DNA of 64,000 nucleotides from Shinella yambaruensis. GTDB taxonomy: Bacteria; Pseudomonadota; Alphaproteobacteria; Rhizobiales; Rhizobiaceae. The notes beneath the pieces are model-generated. The model saw nothing but the letters and a program-made list of their open reading frames with translations. It did no database searches and was not told the origin of the DNA. Positions 1 to 7,389 of the stretch are shown here, in pieces (positions within the stretch are counted from its first letter, which is position 1; each line of letters opens with the position of its first letter). Both the position numbers and the translations under genes were made by a program. The DNA lies in the NCBI RefSeq assembly GCF_022899355.1, contig NZ_JALJCK010000001.1, forward strand, positions 248,001-312,000, read 5' to 3'.

Positions 1-1372
1 CGGGCATGCCCTGGGCGAGATGGGCGCCGACGATGCCGGCGAGCACGTCGCCGGAACCGGCGGTGGCAAGCCAGGGCGGCGCGTTCTCGTTGACGAGGAC
101 CCGGCCGTCCGGCGCGGCGATCACGGTGTCGGCGCCCTTGAGGATCAGGATGGCGTTGCTGCGCGCGGCCGCCTGGCGGGCGTGGTCGATTTTCGACAGG
201 GTTCCGTCCCCTGCAAGATCGGGGAAGAGGCGGGCGAACTCGCCGTCATGCGGGGTCAGCACCAGCCGCGGGTTTCCGCCGGAAAAAAGCGAGAAGAGTG
301 CGGCCGGATGGTCGCGGAAGGCGCTGATGCCGTCTGCATCGAGCACGAGGCGGCGGCCGCCTTCGGCAAGCAGGCGGACATGGCCCCTCGCCCGCTCCCC
401 GTCGCCGAAGCCGGGGCCGAGCACGAAGGTCTGCAGCCGCGCATCACCGAGCAGGCCGGCAAGGTCGTCGTCGCCGTCGACGGGCTTCAGCATCGCCGCG
501 GTCAGGTGCGCGGCGTTGACGCAAAGCGCCTCCCGCGGCGAAAGCAGCGTGACGAGGCCGGCGCCGGCGCGAAGGCCCGCCTCGGCGGAGAGGCGCGCGG
601 CGCCCGTGGCCGCCGCCGGGCCGGAGAAGACGGCAAGATGGCCGCGCCCGTATTTGTGGGTCGCGCGGCCCTGCACCGGCAGATCGAGGCGCCAGATCGC
701 CGGCGTGTTCACGCGCATATGGTCCGCATGCCCGGCGAACAGGCGGGCGGGGATGCCGATATCGAAGACGTCCAGGTCGCCCGACAGGGAACGCCCGGGC
801 AGCAGCAGGTGGCCGGGCTTGCGGCACATGAAGGTGACGGTCGCGGTGGCCGCGAAGGCGGCGCCGCGCACCTGCCCGGTCCGGCCGTCGACGCCGGACG
901 GCAGGTCCACCGCCAGCACGGGCAGGACCGCCTTGCGGCACACGGCCTCGATGATCTCAGCGACCGCCTGCGGCACGTCGCGCGACAGCCCCGCGCCGAA
1001 CAGCGCGTCGACGACCACGTCGCCCGCTTGGGGCGCATAGGCCGTAAGCGGCGCGACGGCGCCGGGAAAACGGGCGAAGGCGGTCGCGGCGTCGCCCTTC
1101 AGCGCCGCCGTCGCGCCAAGGGCATGGACGGTGACCGAGGCCCCCGCCTCCTGCAAGGCGCGGGCAGCGACATAGCCGTCGCCGCCATTGTTGCCGGGAC
1201 CGCAAAGCACGGCAAAGCGCAGGGCGCCGGGAAAGCGGCGCAGGGCCGCCGCGGCGACCGCCTGCCCCGCCCGCTCCATCAGGCCGTAGCTCGAAAGGTC
1301 AAGGGCTGCGGCGCGGTCGATGCGGCCCATATCCTCCGGCGTGACGATGAGTGTGTCTATGTCCTTGTGCAT
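1..1372 (-). CDS. nnrD: bifunctional NAD(P)H-hydrate epimerase / ADP-dependent NAD(P)H-hydrate dehydratase (C-terminus beyond window)
   Basis: Repairs damaged nicotinamide cofactors: the N-terminal YjeF_N domain epimerises R/S-NAD(P)HX and the C-terminal ribokinase-like domain dehydrates S-NAD(P)HX using ADP. 457 codons are visible. The N-terminal half shows CGPGNNGGDGYVAA (about residues 57-70), DALFGAG and DLPSGVDG; the C-terminal half shows LGPGFG, LTPHDGEF, LKGADT and the ATP/ADP-site motif GSGDVLAG at about 437-444. The last part of the kinase-like domain lies beyond base 1. I chose the ATG at 1372 (MHKDIDTLIVTPEDM) because homologues begin with a short linker before the TPE/DM motif. 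Divergent from glnB across 366 bases of control region. Symbol convention varies (nnrD, nnrE, yjeF). Confidence 0.93.
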   Translation of the reverse strand, partial: MHKDIDTLIVTPEDMGRIDRAAALDLSSYGLMERAGQAVAAAALRRFPGALRFAVLCGPGNNGGDGYVAARALQEAGASVTVHALGATAALKGDAATAFARFPGAVAPLTAYAPQAGDVVVDALFGAGLSRDVPQAVAEIIEAVCRKAVLPVLAVDLPSGVDGRTGQVRGAAFAATATVTFMCRKPGHLLLPGRSLSGDLDVFDIGIPARLFAGHADHMRVNTPAIWRLDLPVQGRATHKYGRGHLAVFSGPAAATGAARLSAEAGLRAGAGLVTLLSPREALCVNAAHLTAAMLKPVDGDDDLAGLLGDARLQTFVLGPGFGDGERARGHVRLLAEGGRRLVLDADGISAFRDHPAALFSLFSGGNPRLVLTPHDGEFARLFPDLAGDGTLSKIDHARQAAARSNAILILKGADTVIAAPDGRVLVNENAPPWLATAGSGDVLAGIVGAHLAQGMP

Positions 1373-1452
1373 GACGACAGCATGCGCGCAAAGCCATGAC
1401 GGAGACAAGTCCGGGAATCGATCCTGTCGACAAGCCTGTTATTTGTGCATCT

Positions 1453-1467
1453 GCATATTCGATATGC
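1453..1467. promoter_or_regulatory. NtrC-like palindrome upstream of glnB
   Basis: GCATAT-TCG-ATATGC is a perfect inverted repeat. Read as GCAT-N7-ATGC it has the same 4-7-4 geometry as the core of an NtrC enhancer (GCAC-N7-GTGC), with one symmetric substitution per half. It lies about 190-210 bases upstream of the two sigma-54 elements, a reasonable distance for an enhancer. The NtrC assignment is inference from geometry and gene context. Confidence 0.45.
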
Positions 1468-1600
1468 TCAAATTTGCAGCTTTATGCGGCAGGCGCGCCG
1501 GACTTGCGGTTCGCGGGCGCCGCCGGGCGTGGAAAGTGACATTTTTTAGGCAAATTCCGCTGGCCCTTTTGGCTGGAAAGCCGCATCATCCACCGCGTGA

Positions 1601-2077
<477 letters not shown>

Positions 2078-2137
2078 TCCCGCCCGGCCGTCCGGCCGAG
2101 GCTTCCACCTCGTCATCTCACACAGGGACTCCATAAA

Positions 2138-3547
2138 ATGACGACTGCCAATGAAATCCTCAAGCAAATCAAGGAAAACGACGTCAAGTTCGTCGACCTG
2201 CGCTTCACCGACCCGCGCGGCAAGATGCACCATGTGACAATGGACGTCGGCGTCGTCGACGAAGACATGTTCGCCGATGGCGTCATGTTCGACGGCTCCT
2301 CGATCGGCGGCTGGAAGGCGATCAACGAGTCCGACATGGTGCTGATGCCCGATCCGGCGACCGTGCACATGGACCCGTTCTTCGCGCAGTCCACCATGGT
2401 CGTCATGTGCGACATCCTCGACCCGGTCTCGGGCGAGAGCTACAACCGCGACCCGCGCGGCACGGCCAAGAAGGCCGAAGCCTACCTGAAGGCCTCGGGC
2501 ATCGGCGACACCATCTATGCCGGCCCGGAACCGGAATTCTTCGTCTTCGACGACGTCAAGTACAAGGCCGACCCGTACAATACCGGCTTCAAGCTGGACA
2601 GCTCGGAACTGCCGTCCAACGACGACACCGACTACGAGACCGGCAACCTCGGCCATCGCCCGCGCGTCAAGGGCGGCTACTTCCCGGTTCCTCCGGTCGA
2701 CAGCTGCCAGGACATGCGCTCGGAGATGCTGACCGTCCTCACCGAGATGGGCGTCACCGTCGAGAAGCAGCACCATGAAGTGGCGGCCGCCCAGCACGAG
2801 CTCGGCGTCAAGTTCGACACGCTGGTGCGCAGCGCCGACAAGGTGCAGATCTACAAGTACGTCGTGCACCAGGTCGCCAATGCCTATGGCAAGACGGCGA
2901 CCTTCATGCCGAAGCCGGTCTTCGGCGACAACGGCTCGGGCATGCACGTGCACCTGTCGATCTGGAAGGACTCCAAGCCGCAGTTCGCCGGCGACGAATA
3001 TGCCGGCCTTTCGGAAACCTGCCTCTACTTCATCGGCGGCATCATCAAGCACGCCAAGGCGATCAACGCTTTCACCAATCCGACGACGAACTCCTACAAG
3101 CGTCTCGTCCCGGGTTACGAGGCGCCGGTGCTGCTCGCCTATTCGGCCCGCAACCGCTCGGCCTCGTGCCGCATTCCGTTCGGCACGGGCCCGAAGTCCA
3201 AGCGCGTCGAGATCCGCTTCCCCGATCCGCTCGGCAACCCCTATCTCGGCTTCGCCGCCATGCTGATGGCCGGCCTCGACGGCATCAAGAACAAGATCCA
3301 TCCCGGCAAGGCCATGGACAAGGACCTCTACGACCTGCCGCCGAAGGAGCTGAAGAAGATCCCGACTGTCTGCGGCTCGCTGCGCGAAGCGCTGGAAAGC
3401 CTCGACAAGGACCGCAAGTTCCTGACGGCCGGCGGCGTGTTCGACGACGACCAGATCGATTCCTACATCGAGCTGAAGATGGTGGAGGTCATGCGCTACG
3501 AAATGACCCCGCACCCGGTCGAGTTCGACATGTACTACTCCGCCTGA
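2138..3547 (+). CDS. glnA: type I glutamine synthetase
   Basis: Condenses ammonium and glutamate to glutamine with ATP; dodecameric cytoplasmic enzyme. At 469 residues it has standard GSI length. Visible signatures are FDGSSIGGW (about 51-59), the metal ligands in [10 protein letters not shown] (from 129), the ATP-site region [11 protein letters not shown], and the adenylylation site Tyr398 in [10 protein letters not shown] (Tyr397 without the initiator Met). The adenylylation site implies control by GlnE, itself governed by the upstream PII protein. Probably the second gene of a glnB-glnA operon; a strong intrinsic terminator starts 22 bases after the stop codon. Confidence 0.98.
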   Translation: MTTANEILKQIKENDVKFVDLRFTDPRGKMHHVTMDVGVVDEDMFADGVMFDGSSIGGWKAINESDMVLMPDPATVHMDPFFAQSTMVVMCDILDPVSGESYNRDPRGTAKKAEAYLKASGIGDTIYAGPEPEFFVFDDVKYKADPYNTGFKLDSSELPSNDDTDYETGNLGHRPRVKGGYFPVPPVDSCQDMRSEMLTVLTEMGVTVEKQHHEVAAAQHELGVKFDTLVRSADKVQIYKYVVHQVANAYGKTATFMPKPVFGDNGSGMHVHLSIWKDSKPQFAGDEYAGLSETCLYFIGGIIKHAKAINAFTNPTTNSYKRLVPGYEAPVLLAYSARNRSASCRIPFGTGPKSKRVEIRFPDPLGNPYLGFAAMLMAGLDGIKNKIHPGKAMDKDLYDLPPKELKKIPTVCGSLREALESLDKDRKFLTAGGVFDDDQIDSYIELKMVEVMRYEMTPHPVEFDMYYSA

Positions 3548-3569
3548 TAAGCGGCGTTTTCAAACGAAG

Positions 3570-3596
3570 AACCCGGCCTCAGGCCGGGTTTTTTTT
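3570..3596 (+). terminator. intrinsic terminator of glnBA
   Basis: Ten-base-pair stem AACCCGGCCT / AGGCCGGGTT with a one-base minimal loop as drawn (so the top pairs probably open), followed directly by a run of eight or more T. Placed 22 bases after the glnA stop. Confidence 0.9.
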
Positions 3597-3610
3597 GTCG
3601 GGGAGCGTTT

Positions 3611-3747
3611 GGATCCTCGGGTCGAGCCCGAGGATGACGAAGGAAGGGATGGCGGGCGAAAACAGGCAAGCGAACCGCATGCCGCACCGTTCGATAGGCC
3701 GCCAGCCTCTCCTCCCCGCCGCCATCCTCGGGCTCGACCCGAGGATT
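3611..3747. repeat. inverted pair of REP-like palindromes (pair 1)
   Basis: Two copies of a self-complementary unit, GGATCCTCGGGTCGAGCCCG and onward (3611-3639) and its inverse CATCCTCGGGCTCGACCCGA and onward (3723-3747), 83 bases apart. Each copy forms its own hairpin, and the two can pair with each other. The same family recurs near 17.3, 53.25 and 57.1 kb, always between genes. Confidence 0.8.
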
Positions 3748-3784
3748 CAATCGCGCGCGATGCCCGTCTTGAGAAAAGCGCGCG

Positions 3785-4816
3785 CTACGGCTGGAGCCGC
3801 TGCTTGAGCAGGTTGAGATATTCCTCGTTGCTGTCGTCGGTGGCACTCGTGGCGGCGGCGGCTGGCTTGCAGGCGGGCTTGTAGTCGAGCGCCATGCCGG
3901 CCTTGACGCAGACGCCGACCTGCCATCCGGGCGGCAGGGCGGTCAGGTCCACCGTCTTCCATTTCGGATGGCCCGTCGTTTTCAGCTTGTCGAGCCCGGT
4001 GACGATGAGGTTGGAGAAGTCCGCCACGGTCTTGCAGCTGTCCCGGTGATAGGCGTTGCGCTTGGTGTCGTAGTCGTAGGTCATCATCACGGCCTTGACG
4101 GCGATGAGGTCGACCGGCTTGTCCTGGAAGGAATAGGTGCCGGCCTCGATGCGCGAGGGCGTGTAGGTGGCGAGCAGCGGCGCCTCGGTGATCGGCACGA
4201 GGTGGAACTTCGCCTTGTCGATGGTGTTGCCGGTGAAGAGCGAGGCGGGCGCGCCGGCGACGTAGAAGAAGGCGTCGATCTCGCCGGAGAGGAGTTTCGG
4301 CAGCGCCTCGTCCGGGTTGATGTCCATGCGCTCGCCGGCCTTGACCTGCAGGATGTCCATGATGAGCGTTGCTGTGAGGAAGGTGCCCGAATCCTTCTTG
4401 CCGACCGCGACCTTCTTGCCCGCGAGGTCTTTTAGGCCCGCAATGTCGTTGCGGGCGAGGACGTGGATCTCCTCGTTGTAGAGCGGGAACATGATGCGCA
4501 CGCCCTTGACCGCCTTCTGCACCTCGGGATCGTTCTTCTCGAAGGTCTTCAGGTATTCGAGCACGTCGCTCTGCACGATGCCGAACTGGGTGTTGCGGCG
4601 GTTGCGCACGCCGACGAAGTTCTCCAGCGATCCGGCGCTTTCGAGGACATTGAGCGTCTGGCCGCATTCGGCGCCGAGCGCTGCGATATCGCGGCCGATC
4701 TTGATATAGGTGCCCTGCGGGCCGCCGGTCATGATGTTGCGTTCGAAATCCGCAGCCGAAGCGCCCGCAGCGGAAAGCGCAAGCCCGAGCGCGGCCAAAA
4801 GAACAGATCGCTTCAT
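3785..4816 (-). CDS. TAXI-family solute-binding protein (TRAP-type)
   Basis: Likely periplasmic binding protein of the TRAP-associated TAXI class, which captures carboxylates such as glutamate or 2-oxoglutarate for a DctM-type permease. The 343-residue product has a clear signal peptide (cleavage near ASA-AD, about residue 22), then the family hallmark FERNIMTGGPQGTYIKIG, with later DLAGKKVAVGKKDSGT and a tail carrying several Cys (AVMMTYDYD, CKTV, GVCVKAG, KPACK). I start at ATG 4816, preceded by AAGGGAGAG; the upstream extension is not protein-like. No permease gene (DctQ/DctM or fused 4TM-12TM) is next to it, so it is an orphan here. Substrate unknown. Confidence 0.85.
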   Translation of the reverse strand: MKRSVLLAALGLALSAAGASAADFERNIMTGGPQGTYIKIGRDIAALGAECGQTLNVLESAGSLENFVGVRNRRNTQFGIVQSDVLEYLKTFEKNDPEVQKAVKGVRIMFPLYNEEIHVLARNDIAGLKDLAGKKVAVGKKDSGTFLTATLIMDILQVKAGERMDINPDEALPKLLSGEIDAFFYVAGAPASLFTGNTIDKAKFHLVPITEAPLLATYTPSRIEAGTYSFQDKPVDLIAVKAVMMTYDYDTKRNAYHRDSCKTVADFSNLIVTGLDKLKTTGHPKWKTVDLTALPPGWQVGVCVKAGMALDYKPACKPAAAATSATDDSNEEYLNLLKQRLQP

Positions 4817-4884
4817 TCCCACTCTCCCTTGGGGTCTGTACTCAATCAGGATAGGTGCCCTGCAGACACGTTCAACGTCGCGGC

Positions 4885-5928
4885 TCAGCAGTCGCTGTCG
4901 AGGTCGCGCATGAGATTTCTGAGTGCGAGGACCGGAATGCGCCGGAAGACGCCGCCGAGCGCGCTCGTCACGCATTCACCCGCCGTCAGCGAGCGTTCGA
5001 GCTGCTCGCGCTGCAGGCTGGTGAGGGCATCGAGGCCGGGCGTTTCCCGCATCGCCTCGGCCACAAGCGTTCCATCGCGCGGATTGATCGCCTGGATGGA
5101 GGTGTCCCGGGCAGCCTCCCCGGTCGCGTCCTTCTCCGGCTCCGCCTTGCGGCTGTTATCGTTCGGCTGCCTGGGCAGCGCCATGCAGCTTGCCGCCTCG
5201 AGCGCCTCGACCTGCCCCGTCAACGCCTTGGTGCGCTCGCCGAGGGCGGCGATCTCCTTGTCCTTGCGGGTGATCTCCTCCTTGAGGGCCGGCAGGTTCC
5301 TCGTGCGCAGCGCCTCTTCCGCCTTGCGGACCGTTTCCAGTTCCTCGCGCAGGGCCGCGGTCTGGGTCTTCAGGTCATCGGCCTCGGCGCTGCGCGTCGC
5401 GGCCTGCTGGCTGCAGGCCTTCTCGAGGCTGGCGATCCTGTCGCTCTGGAGCGACAGCCGCCGCTCGCGGTCCTTGACGGCGTCTTCGGCCTTCGTCTTC
5501 AGCGCTTCGGCGTCCGCGACGCGCTGGCCGAGCAGCTGGAGCCTGTTTTCGAGCGCCGGCACGACCTCCTGCGCGAGTTTCGTGCGTTCGGCCGCAATCA
5601 CCGCCACATCCGAATCCGACGCGCTCGCATCCTTGCGCAGCGCCTCGACCTGGCGCCGCAGCGTGCCGTTCTCCTCGGTCAGCACCTGCGCCTTCTGCGT
5701 GCTTTCCTCCACCTGCGCGGCGCGGGCGTCCAGCTCGCGGGCAAGCTCGGCGATGCGCCTGTCGCGCGCTTCGACTTCGCCCTGGGGAATGGCGTCGTCC
5801 ATCATGCGGAAGGCGCCGTAGCCCGCGGCACCGCCGAGCGCCAGGCACACCACGGAGGCGAACAGGATGCCTCCGATGCCACTGCCCGCCGCCGATCCGC
5901 TACCGCTCCTGCCCCACTGATTGTTCAT
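4885..5928 (-). CDS. uncharacterised single-pass membrane protein with long coiled coil
   Basis: Not assigned to a family. 347 residues from the ATG at 5928: a Gly/Ser-rich leader, one hydrophobic segment at about residues 19-41 (GILFASVVCLALGGAAGYGA), then roughly 190 residues of Glu/Lys/Ala/Leu-rich heptad-like sequence (about 50-245), and a C-terminal part of about 100 residues ending in DLDSDC. The layout suggests an inner-membrane anchor with a periplasmic or cytoplasmic rod, but topology is not determined. A longer GTG-started form (from 5976) is possible but less likely. Four Cys are visible, one in the membrane segment and one the last residue. Transcribed divergently from hspQ and toward the TAXI gene. 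A structural or envelope role is only inference. Confidence 0.75.
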   Translation of the reverse strand: MNNQWGRSGSGSAAGSGIGGILFASVVCLALGGAAGYGAFRMMDDAIPQGEVEARDRRIAELARELDARAAQVEESTQKAQVLTEENGTLRRQVEALRKDASASDSDVAVIAAERTKLAQEVVPALENRLQLLGQRVADAEALKTKAEDAVKDRERRLSLQSDRIASLEKACSQQAATRSAEADDLKTQTAALREELETVRKAEEALRTRNLPALKEEITRKDKEIAALGERTKALTGQVEALEAASCMALPRQPNDNSRKAEPEKDATGEAARDTSIQAINPRDGTLVAEAMRETPGLDALTSLQREQLERSLTAGECVTSALGGVFRRIPVLALRNLMRDLDSDC

Positions 5929-6030
5929 GCCACCCGACCCACCTGAGACGTCCCTTTCGAGGTACGCCGAAACCACCCGTGGCGCAAGCGCGCCACCCCC
6001 TGGATAAAGACGTGCGAGACGCGCGAACTA

Positions 6031-6060
6031 TTGATGTTTCGGCGTATTTACCCAAATATA
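6031..6060 (+). promoter_or_regulatory. heat-shock (RpoH) type promoter of hspQ, candidate
   Basis: TTGATG (6031-6036), a 14-base spacer, then CCCAAATATA (6051-6060) resembles the sigma-32 consensus CTTGAAA-N13/14-CCCCATNT. It sits about 20 bases before the hspQ start codon, and hspQ is a known sigma-32 gene in enterobacteria. Match is partial. Confidence 0.45.
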
Positions 6061-6080
6061 AGTGGAAAGGTAGGTACGCC

Positions 6081-6413
6081 ATGAAGATGCGTAACGCAAA
6101 ATTTGCCATTGGCGATGTCGTCCGCCACCGGGTTTTCCCCTTCCGTGGCGTGATCTTCGACGTCGATCCGGAATTCGCCAACACGGAGGAGTGGTGGAAC
6201 GCCATTCCCGCCGAAATCCGGCCATCGAAGGATCAACCGTTCTATCATCTCTTCGCGGAGAACGACGACACGGAATACGTCGCCTATGTCTCGGAACAGA
6301 ACCTCGTGGCGGATGAAAGCGGCAAGCCGATCCGCCACCCCCAGGTCCGCGCCCTGATGGACGTGGAAAAGGGACATTACCGCTGGAAGGAAGAGAGCGG
6401 TATCTTCCACTGA
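6081..6413 (+). CDS. hspQ: heat shock protein HspQ (YccV family)
   Basis: Small cytoplasmic hemimethylated-DNA-binding/YccV-fold protein; in enterobacteria it is a specificity-enhancing factor for Lon protease and affects DnaA stability. The 110-residue product has the family core FAIGDVVRHRVFPFRGVIFD (about 7-26), the conserved WWNAIP segment, and QPFYHLFAEN followed by YVAYVSEQNLV. The ATG at 6081 is chosen because AAAGGTAGG precedes it at good spacing and the family starts here; the longer frame has no Shine-Dalgarno. It is a single gene with a likely heat-shock promoter upstream and an intrinsic terminator downstream. Confidence 0.93.
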   Translation: MKMRNAKFAIGDVVRHRVFPFRGVIFDVDPEFANTEEWWNAIPAEIRPSKDQPFYHLFAENDDTEYVAYVSEQNLVADESGKPIRHPQVRALMDVEKGHYRWKEESGIFH

Positions 6414-6436
6414 ACCGTCCCTTCCGCCGCCCCAAC

Positions 6437-6465
6437 AAAAAACCCGGCCGATGGCCGGGTTTTTC
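6437..6465 (+). terminator. intrinsic terminator between hspQ and the ialB-like gene
   Basis: AAACCCGGCC-GAT-GGCCGGGTTTTT: nine-pair GC-rich stem with T run on the right and A run on the left, so it can act for hspQ and, on the other strand, for the gene ending at 6488. Confidence 0.88.
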
Positions 6466-6487
6466 ATGTTCCTGCGAAGCGGGACGC

Positions 6488-7114
6488 TTACTGGCTCTTG
6501 GCGGCCTTCTGGGCCTCTTCGAGCTTCTTGCGGGCTTCCTCCGCCTTCTTCTGCATTTCTTCCTGCAGCAGGCGCTGGCGCTCTTCGAGCTGCGACTGTT
6601 CGATCGGCTCGCCGTCGAACACGCCGGTGAACCCTTCGAGCGAGATCTTGATCGGGTTCGGCGCGCGCTGGAAGTTGACCGAGGTCAGGACAAGCTCGCC
6701 GCCCTTCTTGAGGCTGGAGATCATCTGGTCGGTCAGCGGCACTTCGGCGACGCACTTGTCGGGCATGCAGATGGCGTAGTCGAGCTTCTGCGCCTTGCCG
6801 CCGTCGATCTGCATCTGGACGCCCGGCGGGATCAGGCGGGCGCTCGGCACGGAGACCTGCATGATCTTGCGGTTGGTCTTGCCGGCAACGGTGATGAGGC
6901 CGACCGCGGTGATGAGCTGGCCGCTGTTGGCCGTCAGCAGGTTCTGCACGATGCAGACATCGTTGTCCTCCTGCTTGGTGCAGACCTTGAACCAGCCCTT
7001 CGGCGGTGCAGCCTGCTGCTGTGCCAGAGAAGCGGACGGAGCAGCCGCCAGGGCAACGGAAGCAGCGAAGGCGGAAAGCACGGTCCGCTTGATGAGGTGC
7101 GATGTGAAGATCAT
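6488..7114 (-). CDS. invasion-associated locus B (IalB) family protein
   Basis: Periplasmic or envelope-associated protein of a family widespread in Rhizobiales and named from Bartonella, where it aids host-cell entry; function in free-living relatives is not settled. 208 residues: signal peptide to about 31 (SASLAQQ), GWFKVCTKQEDNDVCIVQN with one Cys pair, a beta-rich middle (PPGVQMQIDGG), and a second Cys pair in AICMPDKCVAE, matching the usual two disulfides. The last 40 residues are an unusual charged Glu/Lys/Ala helix (EEMQKKAEEARKKLEEAQKA). Start at ATG 7114 follows GGAGACCG; an upstream in-frame extension lacks signal-peptide character. Confidence 0.88.
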   Translation of the reverse strand: MIFTSHLIKRTVLSAFAASVALAAAPSASLAQQQAAPPKGWFKVCTKQEDNDVCIVQNLLTANSGQLITAVGLITVAGKTNRKIMQVSVPSARLIPPGVQMQIDGGKAQKLDYAICMPDKCVAEVPLTDQMISSLKKGGELVLTSVNFQRAPNPIKISLEGFTGVFDGEPIEQSQLEERQRLLQEEMQKKAEEARKKLEEAQKAAKSQ

Positions 7115-7389
7115 AACGAGTTCGGTCTCCTGAAAATCCGGTGCCGGAGCGACAGCGCCCCTCCTGGGTCCCACTTGGGCGATTGGTCAGCCGTGCGCTC
7201 TCCTGTCGGCGAAATGAGGCAATTGCATGACCCGCTTCGGGGAACCCTGTTACAATGGGCCGCGCCGGATATCCAGCCTTTCTTGATGAAATTCCCGCGT
7301 GCATCGGATTTCCGCACCTGCCACGCTGCCGTCTCGTTTCGAGCGCGTATAATGGCGAGAATCATCCGGACCCCCATGAGGAGACACAC

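Noticed and set aside
7348-7353. TATAAT as promoter of the yejA-like gene
   Set aside because: A perfect -10 hexamer, but no acceptable -35 at 16-18 bases upstream and start-site data are needed.
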